This document shows positions 25,938 to 34,811 of a stretch of DNA of 64,000 nt, piece after piece. Under the pieces are notes generated by a model, which was given only the letters and a program-made list of their open reading frames with translations, made no database searches and was not told the origin of the DNA. This DNA comes from JAGVPT01 sp963827085 (GTDB lineage Bacteria; Bacteroidota; Ignavibacteria; UBA10030; UBA8401). Both the position numbers and the translations under genes were made by a program. Position 1 is the stretch's first letter. Every line of letters starts with the position of its first letter. The stretch is taken from positions 1,240,001 through 1,304,000 of the forward strand of contig CAWGZY010000003.1 in assembly GCA_963827085.1 (NCBI GenBank), in the 5' to 3' direction.

Positions 25938-26058
25938 TCCACAAAGTTCACGAAGAAAACATATTTCTGAGAACTGAAACCTGATAAATTCTCTATAATA
26001 AAATACTCTCATCGAGCGGATCTAAACCTTCGTGTTTCTTCGTGCTCTTCATGGATTC
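25938..26058. repeat. Inverted repeat, family C
   Basis: ATCCACAAAGTTCACGAAGAAAAC (about 25937-25960, right part) is mirrored by GTTTCTTCGTGCTCTTCATGGAT (about 26033-26056), imperfectly. It fills the 164-base gap between the MFS and pepD genes. A related scrap, CACGAAGAACAAGAG, occurs at about 4033 inside the left duplication copy. Confidence 0.5.
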
Positions 26059-26081
26059 TTTATACCGCGTAACATAAGTTA

Positions 26082-27539
26082 TTAATTCACATTTTTCAAA
26101 ATTCCAAGCAGGAAATTCCAAAACTTCTCAACGGTATCGATATGGATTTTTTCGTCGGGAGAGTGGACTCCTTCGAGCGTCGGTCCGAATGAGACCATAT
26201 CCATATCCGGAAATTTCTCACCGATGATGCCGCATTCAAGTCCTGCATGAATAGCTTTCACCTCAGGCTCTTTCCCGTACAAAGATTGATACGTGGATTT
26301 CGCAACTTTTAAGATATGCGATTCGAGGTTGGGTTTCCAGCCGGGATAGCCTTCCGAGCGCACCACTTTTGCTCCGCCGAGTTCGAAGACCGCCGAGACG
26401 CATTGAACGATCTCATCAATTTCCGATGCAACAGAACTTCGCTGGCTGGTTGTGAGCACTATTTTGCTTTTTTCAGTGCGAATAATTGCTACGTTCGTCG
26501 ACGTTTCGACCAATCCCGGAATGTCCGCGCTCATTTTTGTAACACCGTGCGGGAGAGCGGCGATCGTTTGGGTCACCATCCTCCACTGAGCCTTCTTGAT
26601 CACCTTACCTTTCTTTTTTATTTGAACTTCTTCCATGGTAATTGAAAGGTCGGGTTCTACCGTAGCCAGTTCGGCTTTCAAGATGGAATTCCATTGTTCA
26701 ACAATTGCCCGTGCTTTCCTTATGTTCCTTTTCGGAATATACACCAGAGCTTCGGCTTCGCGCGGTATGGCGTTGCTTTTGTTGCCCCCCTCAATCATCG
26801 AAAGACGTACATCAACTTTTTCCAAAGCAATAAGAACGCGGTTGAGAATTTTGATCGAATTGCCTCGCCCCTTGTCGATTTCCAATCCCGAGTGGCCGCC
26901 CCGCAGCCCCTTTACATGGAGTGCAACAGGCAACGAGTCGCCGGGGGCGCTTTTAAAACTCATATTCCATGTGCCGTCGGTATTCCGGCCTCCCGAACAG
27001 CCGACATAGAGCGCACCTTCCTCCTCTGAGTCGAGATTCATCAATGTTTTGCTTTCGAGCTGTCCGGGTTTCAAGTTATTCGCCCCGGTCAATCCTGTTT
27101 CTTCGTCGATGGTAAAAAGAAACTCCAGCGGTCCGTGAACGAGCGACTTGTCCTCCATAATCGCGAGGTTAGTGGCTACGGCAACGCCGTTGTCTGCGCC
27201 AAGTGTCGTTCCGTTCGCCATGAGCATGTTTCCCTTGCGCACAAGCTCGATCGGATCCTTTTCGAAATCGTGCACCGTCCCTTTATTTTTTTCACACACC
27301 ATATCGAGATGCCCCTGAAGGCAGATGCTTGGCACATTCTCGCGTCCCGGAGAAGCGGGCTTCTTGACAACGACATTCAGAAATTTATCTTGTTTAACTT
27401 CAAGCCCCAGGCTTTTAGCCGTTTGCACGACATACATCGATATTTGTTTTTCATTCTTTGAACCGCGGGGAATTTTGCTGATCTCCGCAAAATATTTCCA
27501 CAACAGCTCAGGCTTCAATCCTTCAATTGCGTCAGACAT
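26082..27539 (-). CDS. pepD: Aminoacyl-histidine dipeptidase (peptidase family M20C)
   Basis: 485 residues, full length for PepD. Zinc and catalytic residues: CLQGHLDMV (H77, D79), GADNGVA (D116), TIDEETGL (E146 catalytic, E147) and the C-terminal metal-binding His in SPDEKIHIDTVEKFW. It hydrolyses dipeptides, including Xaa-His, in the cytoplasm. It lies between an MFSD1-like carrier and an OPT transporter, so imported peptides are the likely source of substrate. Confidence 0.96.
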   Translation of the reverse strand: MSDAIEGLKPELLWKYFAEISKIPRGSKNEKQISMYVVQTAKSLGLEVKQDKFLNVVVKKPASPGRENVPSICLQGHLDMVCEKNKGTVHDFEKDPIELVRKGNMLMANGTTLGADNGVAVATNLAIMEDKSLVHGPLEFLFTIDEETGLTGANNLKPGQLESKTLMNLDSEEEGALYVGCSGGRNTDGTWNMSFKSAPGDSLPVALHVKGLRGGHSGLEIDKGRGNSIKILNRVLIALEKVDVRLSMIEGGNKSNAIPREAEALVYIPKRNIRKARAIVEQWNSILKAELATVEPDLSITMEEVQIKKKGKVIKKAQWRMVTQTIAALPHGVTKMSADIPGLVETSTNVAIIRTEKSKIVLTTSQRSSVASEIDEIVQCVSAVFELGGAKVVRSEGYPGWKPNLESHILKVAKSTYQSLYGKEPEVKAIHAGLECGIIGEKFPDMDMVSFGPTLEGVHSPDEKIHIDTVEKFWNFLLGILKNVN

Positions 27540-27618
27540 TGTTTTGCCCTTTCATCATGTGTTACAGTTTTTAGACTACAGTGCGAAATCTTTCGTTTCA
27601 CGATTCACAATTCACTTT

Positions 27619-28002
27619 TCAGGCTTTTCTAAGATCATTCGATTTCCCCGTTATTAACAGAGACTGAGATTCATCAAGCCTTCGAATGAACAGACCGATC
27701 CGCTCGTACAACGAATCTGCTTCTTCACCGAATTTTTCGCTCATCTTCTGCCCGATGTCGCGCACCGTTGTATTCCCGTCGCAGGCATTCCAAATATAGC
27801 TGCCGTACTTGTCAAGCTTCAAACGGATGTTAGGTTTTGCAAGCAGCGGGATAAGCCAACGAACGGTCCATTGGTTTTGAAATTTTGGTACGAAAAGAGT
27901 TACCAATCCTTCTTCATTTGTTTCCGACCTGGTATTCCGGATCGGTTTCAATTCAAGAAGATTCAGTGCCTGCGCAGTTTCGGAATTCACACGTCTCACC
28001 AC
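27619..28002 (-). CDS. PqqD-like peptide-chaperone protein
   Basis: 127 residues. Residues about 42-120 match the PqqD fold: KLDKYGSYIWNACDGNTTVRDIGQKMSEKFGEEADSLYERIGLFIRRL. PqqD domains bind precursor peptides for radical-SAM or other modifying enzymes, but no such enzyme or precursor is seen nearby. Orphan PqqD-like proteins are common in this phylum and their role is unclear. It lies between pepD and the OPT transporter, in the same direction. Confidence 0.75.
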   Translation of the reverse strand: MVRRVNSETAQALNLLELKPIRNTRSETNEEGLVTLFVPKFQNQWTVRWLIPLLAKPNIRLKLDKYGSYIWNACDGNTTVRDIGQKMSEKFGEEADSLYERIGLFIRRLDESQSLLITGKSNDLRKA

Positions 28003-28067
28003 GAAAAATGAACCTGCGGCAGCTTGAAACCCCCGCAGGCTTAATTATACATCAAAATCGAAGTACC

Positions 28068-30113
28068 TCAAAATACTGCCGTCGGCGGTGCCGGATCCTC
28101 GGGCTTTCCAGCATTCTGCAGCGGTATCTGAACAAGAAGCCAGCCGATAGCCAGAAATATAAGCAGGCTTACGCTGAACGGAAACGGGAGAAATGAGAAC
28201 ATCGCCGGCAAAGCGTCGGCGTATTTGATCTCAAAAAATGCGAGACCGGCGAACAAAAGCCCGATCAATGCTTCACCGGCTATTAATCCGGCCGCAATAA
28301 GCACGCCGGTATTTTCAACACGGGCTTTTTGAGCATCGTTGTGTTTTTTCCTCTCGTTCATCCGTTCGACGATTCCCTTGATGACCCCGCCGATGAAAAT
28401 CGCAAATGTGGTTTCGAGAGGCAAATACATTCCGACACTGACGAGCATAGGGCTTTTTACCTGCATCAAAATGAATCCGAGTCCCATCAACATACCGACG
28501 ATGATCAGAGGCCACGCCATTTGACCGCCGACGATGCCCTGCGACAACAACGCCATGAGACTTGCCTGGGGAGCGGGAAGCGCTTTACCACCGAATCCGG
28601 TTCCTCCTGTGTTGATATCGCCTTGATGCAGCACGACGAGAGGTATGAACATGACAAGCGATGCAAGAGCAACTCCGGCCAAATCTCCGACTTGCATTTT
28701 CCACGGTGTTCCGCCGAGGATGTGCCCGACTTTCAGGTCTTGCAGCATTTCTCCCGCAACGGCTGCGGAGACGCAGACAACAGCCGCGACCCCAAGAACG
28801 GCCGCTACGCCGGATGTCCCTTTCATTCCCAGAGCAACCATCAGCAGGGCAGCCACAAGCAATGTGGAGAGCGTCAAACCGCTGATAGGATTATTGCTTG
28901 AGCCGATAATTCCTACAAGGTAGCCGGACACCGCGGCAAAGAAGAATCCGGCGATGACCATGACGATCGTTGCAACAAGCGCCGCGACAACATCCTGCGC
29001 AAAATAATCGTAGATGAAAAATGTCGCTACTGAAGCCGCAAGTATTCCGAACATGACCCACTTGAAACTCAGGTCCTGTTCGGTCCGTTTTTGAACATGC
29101 TCGCCGGTTGCGGCCTTCTTCACGTCGCCGACGGACCGCCCGATTCCCGTGATCAAACTCTTTCTCATGCGGAACAGAGTAAACGCCGCACTCACAAGCA
29201 TGCCGCCGATGGCAATCGGACGGACGATGAAGCGCCACACGTTGTCCGCCAAAGCGATCCACGAATCGTTCGTCGGCGTGCTGCCGGCGGGCATCAGAGC
29301 CGGGCCGATGAAATACGTGAGGATCGGAACAAAGAGTCCCCACGCGAGCAGACCTCCGCTAAAATTCAGCGAAGAAAGTTTCGGGCCGATGATATAACCG
29401 ACGCCGATATACGCGGGGCTGACCGCCGGCGAGCTGAGAAGCAAGCCGCTCTGCGCTGTTACATTCCCGCTTCCACGCAATCCAATGATCGCCTTGGAAA
29501 ACTCAACGAACTTTTCCCATGCCGCCGAGAAAATATTAAACTGAACGGCCGATTGAATCAACGCTCCGATACCCATTGCACTGAAAAGAAATTTCGCACC
29601 GGTTCCGCCGCCGCGTCCTGCTTTGTGAATTTCCGATGCGGCAACAGATTCCGGAAACGGCAGCTCGACGTCCTCAACCATCACGCGGCGAAGCAGAGCA
29701 ACGAACATAATTCCCAAAACACCGCCGACAAACATGATGACGGTGGAGATGAGATAATGCCCTGCGGTGGCAAAGTCCGGCCATATCCCGGCGATGAAAA
29801 ATGCAGGGATGGTGAATATCGCTCCGGCAGCAACCGACTCGCCGATGGAGCCGACGGTACGGGCGAAGTTCTCTTCCAGGATCGAACCTTTCATCAAGCG
29901 CAGCAGAGCCATTCCGATCACCGCGGCTGGATAGGTTGCCGCGATTGTCATGCCGGCCTTCAATCCGAGGTATGCATTTGCGGCGCCGAGAATGACGCAC
30001 ATGACAAGGCCGATCAGGAGCGCGCGGACGGAAAATTCCGTCATCGAAGTTTCTGCCGGAACATACGGCCTGAATGCCGATCCGCCGCTTCCCGTGGATT
30101 TTGTTTCAGCCAT
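28068..30113 (-). CDS. OPT family oligopeptide transporter
   Basis: 681 residues, about fifteen membrane spans. The N-terminus SMTEFSVRALLIGLVMCVILGAANAYLGLKAGMTIAATYPAAVIGMALLR is the family signature; further marks are SNNPISGLTLST and GGTPWKMQVGDL. OPT proteins are proton-coupled importers of oligopeptides or metal chelates in the inner membrane. AGGAG is positioned before the ATG. Position next to pepD and proline dehydrogenase argues for peptides. Confidence 0.93.
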   Translation of the reverse strand: MAETKSTGSGGSAFRPYVPAETSMTEFSVRALLIGLVMCVILGAANAYLGLKAGMTIAATYPAAVIGMALLRLMKGSILEENFARTVGSIGESVAAGAIFTIPAFFIAGIWPDFATAGHYLISTVIMFVGGVLGIMFVALLRRVMVEDVELPFPESVAASEIHKAGRGGGTGAKFLFSAMGIGALIQSAVQFNIFSAAWEKFVEFSKAIIGLRGSGNVTAQSGLLLSSPAVSPAYIGVGYIIGPKLSSLNFSGGLLAWGLFVPILTYFIGPALMPAGSTPTNDSWIALADNVWRFIVRPIAIGGMLVSAAFTLFRMRKSLITGIGRSVGDVKKAATGEHVQKRTEQDLSFKWVMFGILAASVATFFIYDYFAQDVVAALVATIVMVIAGFFFAAVSGYLVGIIGSSNNPISGLTLSTLLVAALLMVALGMKGTSGVAAVLGVAAVVCVSAAVAGEMLQDLKVGHILGGTPWKMQVGDLAGVALASLVMFIPLVVLHQGDINTGGTGFGGKALPAPQASLMALLSQGIVGGQMAWPLIIVGMLMGLGFILMQVKSPMLVSVGMYLPLETTFAIFIGGVIKGIVERMNERKKHNDAQKARVENTGVLIAAGLIAGEALIGLLFAGLAFFEIKYADALPAMFSFLPFPFSVSLLIFLAIGWLLVQIPLQNAGKPEDPAPPTAVF

Positions 30114-30179
30114 GATACTCTCCTTTTTTAGATAATGAATTGCGCGTCGACGTTGTGTGACTTTGTTGCACCGAATACA

Positions 30180-30300
30180 GGTTCAACTGAATAATCTTAT
30201 TTTTTTCACCGCCAAGCACGCCAATACGTTAAAGTATAAAGAACAACCATACTCTTGGCGTTCTCTGCACCTTGGCAGTGAAATACAAAAGTATCAAATT
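30180..30300. repeat. Family B inverted repeat, copy 3 (most complete)
   Basis: GGTTCAACTGAATAATCT, TTCACCGCCAAGCACGCCAATACG, then ACTCTTGGCGTTCTCTGCACCTTGGCAGTGAA, forming an interrupted stem. It occupies the 197-base gap between the OPT gene start and the proline dehydrogenase 3' end. Confidence 0.55.
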
Positions 30301-30310
30301 CCATCCGTTA

Positions 30311-31213
30311 CTACGAATCACCCAGGAAAACACTTTTTACGATGTACCCTGCCATTTGCGGATTTTCTTTCAAACGGCGGACAGAGTACGCGTACCACCT
30401 TTTTCCGTACGGCGTATACACACGCAGACGGTGTCCGTCGCGAATCAATTCATTCCGCTTCTCCCCGCGAACGCCGAGCAACATTTGAAATTCGTAGTCG
30501 CCGGGCGAAAGCTTCATTTCCCTGATCATCGCCTTTGCGCCGTTGAGCAGCACGTCGTCGTGTGTGGCGATACCGACATAGCATCGGGCATCGAGCAATA
30601 TCCTGAGCAAACGAAGATAATTCTGCTGTATTTCTCCTTTGCCTTTGAACGCAATCTCGGCCGGTTCGTTATAGATTCCTTTGCAGAGTCGAACCTTCGC
30701 CTTCTCCGCGGCAAGCCGGCGAATATCGACCTCACTTCTCCTGAGATATGCCTGGATAACGATGCCGACGTTCGAGTATCTCTCTTTCACCGCATGAAAA
30801 ATTTTCAGCGTATCGTCCGTGCAGGTTTGGTCCTCCATGTCGATGCGGACAAAATTATTTTTCGCTTTGGCGGCCTCCAGAATTTCTTCGACGTTCGATT
30901 GGCAAAAGCCGATATCGATCTTGAGGCCAAGCTGCGTCAGCTTCACCGAAATATTGGAATCGAGTGCGTTATCCGCAATTGCGGCAAGCACCCGTTTGCA
31001 TTCTTCGCGCGCGGCAATTGCTTCTTCGCGTGTGGTGATGTCCTCGCCGAGCACATCAATCGTAGCCATCGCCTTCCCGGCATTCAGCGCCTTCACGGTC
31101 CGTATCGCGTCGGCAAGGTCATCACCTGCTATGTACGGTTTTGCAAATCGGGCGACAATTGATTTCGGAGTTAACGGGAGGAGTGAAACAATGAGTTGAT
31201 TGAAAATATTCAT
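30311..31213 (-). CDS. Proline dehydrogenase
   Basis: 300 residues, the compact single-domain form. TIM-barrel FAD enzyme with SVKLTQLGL near the N-terminal third, RIDMEDQTCTD, FQMLLGVRGE and the substrate-binding end RVYTPYGKRWYAYSVRRLKENP, with both active-site arginines (RR) present. It oxidises proline to pyrroline-5-carboxylate at the membrane, passing electrons to quinone. It is downstream of peptide uptake genes, consistent with use of proline-rich peptides. Confidence 0.95.
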   Translation of the reverse strand: MNIFNQLIVSLLPLTPKSIVARFAKPYIAGDDLADAIRTVKALNAGKAMATIDVLGEDITTREEAIAAREECKRVLAAIADNALDSNISVKLTQLGLKIDIGFCQSNVEEILEAAKAKNNFVRIDMEDQTCTDDTLKIFHAVKERYSNVGIVIQAYLRRSEVDIRRLAAEKAKVRLCKGIYNEPAEIAFKGKGEIQQNYLRLLRILLDARCYVGIATHDDVLLNGAKAMIREMKLSPGDYEFQMLLGVRGEKRNELIRDGHRLRVYTPYGKRWYAYSVRRLKENPQMAGYIVKSVFLGDS

Positions 31214-31219
31214 TCTCTT

Positions 31220-32854
31220 TTATTCGATTCCGGATATGACGGTTCCTTGTGGGTATTCAATGTTGAATTTCAACTTCCAGCTTTTCTTTTCACCGGGGTT
31301 CAATGTCACGATCCAATTCATGAATCCCTGGTCATCCCGGCGCACTTCCTTCTCCGCCGGCTCTACCTGTTCGACAACGATTTTTTCATTCTGCGATACC
31401 GGCAGCTGGTCTTGCACCGTTACTTTTTGTTCTGATTTTTTGGTATTCTCAAGCGTGAAGCTAAATTCGTACGTCACCCTGATGTTCTTGGTGAATGTCC
31501 CGGTATAGTCAGTGAATTTACTGACCAGTTTCCGGTCAATTGCGATCGCCGGATCCACGCCGAGATACACGTCGAAGGATTCGTCCGGGGAGGTCATTTT
31601 CATCGATGACGAGGCAACGAAATCGTCGTCGGAGAAAATATTCGCACTCCCGCCAAGGAGCGGTGCTGCGGTTGTATTCTTGACGGCTGCTTTGAGATAC
31701 ACGAACGGCGAAAGTTTGGGCGTTGACGAGTAGGAAAAATCCGCGTGCAGTTTATCAATTGCAATTGTTACTTTGTGCGGCACGTTGTCCGACTGAATGG
31801 TCGATTGTGCAGGGATGTGAAACATTGCTGAAGTTGTTTGCGTCTCGACTTCTGCAACCGGCTCTTCCATAGCCGCCATGGCACCGGATGCCGCAGTTTG
31901 ATCGGATAATTCTATCTTCTTATGCGCCGTAATCTGAGCGTTTGACACGCCTTTTTGAAGCGCGGGCATCGGTTGTGCTATGTTGAGATACCAGGGAAAC
32001 AGCTCCGGCTTCACTCCGCCAACATCCGGGCGGGCCGTCGACAAGGAAATATCGACGTTCGACCAATCTTCCCCGGTACTCTGTTGTATGAATCCATAAT
32101 AGCCGAGTTCAACATCCTGCGATTCCGTCGACACGCGCACATCGTACTGCGGGTACCAACGAGCACCCGCGACCACGTACGAGGGGAAGAGCCGGACTTC
32201 ACCTGCTTTTTCAACCTGAACCTCCACCACGATATTTTTAACCGACCTCCGGGAACGCGGAGAGATTTGATTGATCTGCCGCTGCAGCGCATCAATTTTA
32301 TTTTGAATGTCCACACGGTCGCCGACAACTTTGCGCTGTTCAGCAAAATTTTTATTCAAGTTTGATTCGAAAAAGGCGAGGACTTTTTGCCAGTCTTCAA
32401 TTGTCGGGCGCTGCACTTTCAAATCCTTGTTGATATTGTCGGCTGTTTGGGCTTTGATCTGCAGTATGAATTCGCGTTCGGTGCCCAGTATAGTGAGCCG
32501 GTCGCTGAGTTCGTTTATCTCCGCTTGCAACTCCTGGATTTTTGATTGCAGCGCGTGCATCCGTTCTTCGGGAATTGTGTCGAGGAAGGCCGTTTCAACA
32601 TGGACATCCAGAATTTTTGCACCGGCGACTTCCCCGGAGACACGCACCGATTGGTCGACAATGTTTGCAGGCAGGTTATTAAAGAAAAGGAGATAATTCC
32701 CGGGCTGAAGCGAAATATGTCCGCTGCGCATGACGGCTGCACGGTCGTTGTACACCGTTACGGATGCGACCGCTGAAGGCACTACCACCGGTGCCGCAGA
32801 AAGCAATGAACCTGCGGCAATGCACAGCACAACAAGGCATAATTTCACATTCAT
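31220..32854 (-). CDS. MuiA-like protein with DUF4140/DUF4139 domains, exported
   Basis: About 544 residues. Signal peptide 1-24 (MNVKLCLVVLCIAAG...). DUF4140 part (about 30-130) with VASVTVYNDRAAVMRSGHISL and LPANIVDQSVRVSG, a coiled coil (about 95-195), and the DUF4139 barrel (about 210-540) with VEVQVEKAGEVRLFPSYVVAGARWYPQYDVR and YGFIQQSTGEDWSNVDISLSTARP. The family was first noted as mucoidy inhibitor A; biochemical role unknown. It ends seven bases before proline dehydrogenase. The frame is open to 33025, but the leader starts at 32854. Confidence 0.9.
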   Translation of the reverse strand: MNVKLCLVVLCIAAGSLLSAAPVVVPSAVASVTVYNDRAAVMRSGHISLQPGNYLLFFNNLPANIVDQSVRVSGEVAGAKILDVHVETAFLDTIPEERMHALQSKIQELQAEINELSDRLTILGTEREFILQIKAQTADNINKDLKVQRPTIEDWQKVLAFFESNLNKNFAEQRKVVGDRVDIQNKIDALQRQINQISPRSRRSVKNIVVEVQVEKAGEVRLFPSYVVAGARWYPQYDVRVSTESQDVELGYYGFIQQSTGEDWSNVDISLSTARPDVGGVKPELFPWYLNIAQPMPALQKGVSNAQITAHKKIELSDQTAASGAMAAMEEPVAEVETQTTSAMFHIPAQSTIQSDNVPHKVTIAIDKLHADFSYSSTPKLSPFVYLKAAVKNTTAAPLLGGSANIFSDDDFVASSSMKMTSPDESFDVYLGVDPAIAIDRKLVSKFTDYTGTFTKNIRVTYEFSFTLENTKKSEQKVTVQDQLPVSQNEKIVVEQVEPAEKEVRRDDQGFMNWIVTLNPGEKKSWKLKFNIEYPQGTVISGIE

Positions 32855-32909
32855 TACAATCCCATGTACTGAAAACGGGCGCCGTCCCGCAGACGAGTCA
32901 GCAGCCGCA

Positions 32910-33809
32910 TCAGAGAGGAAACACGATCGATACTTTCGGCTCCACACGCTTCTGTGTCGCAAAGGACGTATTGCCGTTTGCATCAACAACCGGCACAAAT
33001 GTCCACAAATAAAGCATCGAAACAATCATGAACGGATACGGTTTGTATCCGATTGAAGCATGCAGCAGCGAGCGTTCATCCAGCGTGAAAACATCTTTGT
33101 TGTTTTTGATGTATTTTTTATCGTATCCCGCTTCAAGAATAAATATCGGAAGCATATTCCCGGTCGACGTGCCGATGTGCAGCGTTCCGCTTGTATCGAC
33201 ATTATCAAGTTTTGAATACGTTCCGCGAATTTGCAGCTTGCCGAGTATTGCGATTGTCAGGTCGCCGAAATATCCGGCTTCGGCGGTTGTGGTATTATCA
33301 AGCATTTGAGCTTTGCTGGAAAATACCGTACCGGCAAGTTCATACCGGTCGAGCTCATAAAATGTATCAAAATAATCTGCAATAAATTTTTCTCCATTAA
33401 AGCGCCGCTCAAACTTCGTAAAGATATTGAGGAGGCCCATCCCGGAAAAATCTGTTTGCAGTCCGATCGCTTCTCCGCTGCCGAAAGAAAGTATTTTCGC
33501 ATAATCGGCATACAGCGTTGAGCTCACCGTTGGGATACGCACCAGGGGAAAACCGAGGTCAGCACCGACGATGCTTATCGCTCCATCATTCGATGTTGTT
33601 GGCACACCGTTCACCATCGTGTAGCCGGTATCTTTCGAGTCGCGGCGCATGTCTCCCGCCCACGTCGCCCCGACTTCAAATTTCCCAATCACCGGTACGC
33701 TGGCGAGCGTCGTGAACTGGAAGGGATTCACATGCGCCCTCAAGCCGACGACTCCAAGCCGAGCAAAATCGCTGTAGACGGTTTCCAGACCATACTTGCC
33801 GAAGTTCAA
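32910..33809 (-). CDS. Outer-membrane beta-barrel-like protein, C-terminal part after a frameshift
   Basis: About 299 residues in a frame one base off from the N-terminal part (33806-34261). It lacks a leader and its first codon would be TTG. Sequence such as EVGATWAGDMRRDSKDTG, LPLVRIPTVSSTLYADYAKI and IFTKFERRFNGEKFIADYFDTFYELDRYE has alternating strands and aromatic girdles typical of outer-membrane barrels. Extending this frame upstream gives PEFDLNFGKYGLETV, which continues the other part naturally. Confidence 0.7.
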   Translation of the reverse strand: MNFGKYGLETVYSDFARLGVVGLRAHVNPFQFTTLASVPVIGKFEVGATWAGDMRRDSKDTGYTMVNGVPTTSNDGAISIVGADLGFPLVRIPTVSSTLYADYAKILSFGSGEAIGLQTDFSGMGLLNIFTKFERRFNGEKFIADYFDTFYELDRYELAGTVFSSKAQMLDNTTTAEAGYFGDLTIAILGKLQIRGTYSKLDNVDTSGTLHIGTSTGNMLPIFILEAGYDKKYIKNNKDVFTLDERSLLHASIGYKPYPFMIVSMLYLWTFVPVVDANGNTSFATQKRVEPKVSIVFPL

Positions 33810-34261
33810 ATCGAATTCAGGTACCCGAGCCGCCTGTCGTCGTAGCTCGGGCTGTTATTATACAAATACATAATAAAGCCATGCCCGAGCTGTGAATAAT
33901 CCAGCACTCCAAGGCGTGCATACACATCGTCCCCTTTATGTCCCCAACGCACATAACGAATCATGCGAACGTAGTCGTACGCCGTCGAATCGAAACCCGC
34001 TCTCCGGATTTTCTGGTCCGAGCTGCTGATAAGCAAATTGACGTCCAACCCGAAGCCAAACTTTCCGAAGGCAAGGTCGGGTGCAAAATTAATGAGGTAG
34101 TACTCCTGCCCGTTGATCCAGGTGAGTCCAAGCCCGCCGGTCATCGAACTCGGATCAGGCTGCCCGGTCATCGTTGCGAGGGATCTTTGCGCAAACGCCG
34201 TCGAAGAGAGAAGCACGAACATCATCATCGCAAGAAAATAACTTTTCATTATCTTTTTCAT
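33806..34261 (-). CDS. Outer-membrane beta-barrel-like protein, N-terminal part before a frameshift
   Basis: Signal peptide (MKKIMKSYFLAMMMFVLL...AFAQ), then SMTGGLGLTWINGQEYYLINF and a repeat-free barrel-like sequence to LGHGFIMYLYNNSPSYDDRRLG, where the frame is lost: LNSI then stop. Adding one C near 33820 restores DRRLGYPEFDLNFGKYG and joins it to the C-terminal part. The start at 34261 lies one base after the SpmB stop (TGATATG), implying translational coupling. Unknown function; whole protein would be about 450 residues. Confidence 0.7.
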   Translation of the reverse strand: MKKIMKSYFLAMMMFVLLSSTAFAQRSLATMTGQPDPSSMTGGLGLTWINGQEYYLINFAPDLAFGKFGFGLDVNLLISSSDQKIRRAGFDSTAYDYVRMIRYVRWGHKGDDVYARLGVLDYSQLGHGFIMYLYNNSPSYDDRRLGYLNSI

Positions 34262-34262
34262 A

Positions 34263-34811
34263 TCATACACCAAAAAATGTTCGACATATAAAGAGAGCGC
34301 CCAACATTCCGAAAATGTCGGCGATTATTCCCGCCGGAAGGGCGTGCCGTGTATTCTTGATACCGACTGCGCCAAAATAAACAGCTAAAACATAGAACGT
34401 TGTTTCCGAACTGCCGTACATGGTAGAAGCAAGAACTCCGATGAATGAATCAGGGCCGTGCACTTTCATCAGTTCCGTCATCAACCCCATTGAGCCGCTC
34501 CCCGACAAAGGCCGGAGGATCGCGAGAGGGACTGTCTCAGCGGGCATTCCGATAAGATTAGAAACCGGCGACAGAACCGCGATCACGACGTCCATCGCCC
34601 CGCTTGCGCGGAAAATCCCTATGGCAACAAGCATGGCAACCAAATATGGGATGATCTTTACGGCAACGTGAAATCCGTCTTTCGCCCCCTCGACAAACAC
34701 TTCGTAGACTTTCACCTTCCGCACAATGCCCCATCCCACGAAGACAAAGAACATCAACGGTATAGCGACTACAGAAATAATATTGATAATATTTCGGAAT
34801 AGTTCAACCAT
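34263..34811 (-). CDS. SpmB-like nucleoside-recognition (Gate) membrane protein
   Basis: About 182 residues, five to six membrane segments with the conserved YLVAMLVAIGIFRASGAMD, LPLSGSGSMGLMTELM-like segment (RPLSGSGSMGLM) and DSFIGVLASTMYGSSETTFYVLAVYFGAVGIKNTRH. Named spore maturation protein B in Bacillus, but the pair with SpmA is common in non-spore formers; function there is unknown, probably transport. The ATG overlaps the SpmA stop (ATGGTTGA). Confidence 0.88.
   Translation of the reverse strand: MVELFRNIINIISVVAIPLMFFVFVGWGIVRKVKVYEVFVEGAKDGFHVAVKIIPYLVAMLVAIGIFRASGAMDVVIAVLSPVSNLIGMPAETVPLAILRPLSGSGSMGLMTELMKVHGPDSFIGVLASTMYGSSETTFYVLAVYFGAVGIKNTRHALPAGIIADIFGMLGALFICRTFFGV

Noticed and set aside
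29091..30131. Plus-strand open frame of 346 codons
   Set aside because: Antisense to the OPT transporter; composition (Arg, His, Asp rich) is typical of a shadow frame.
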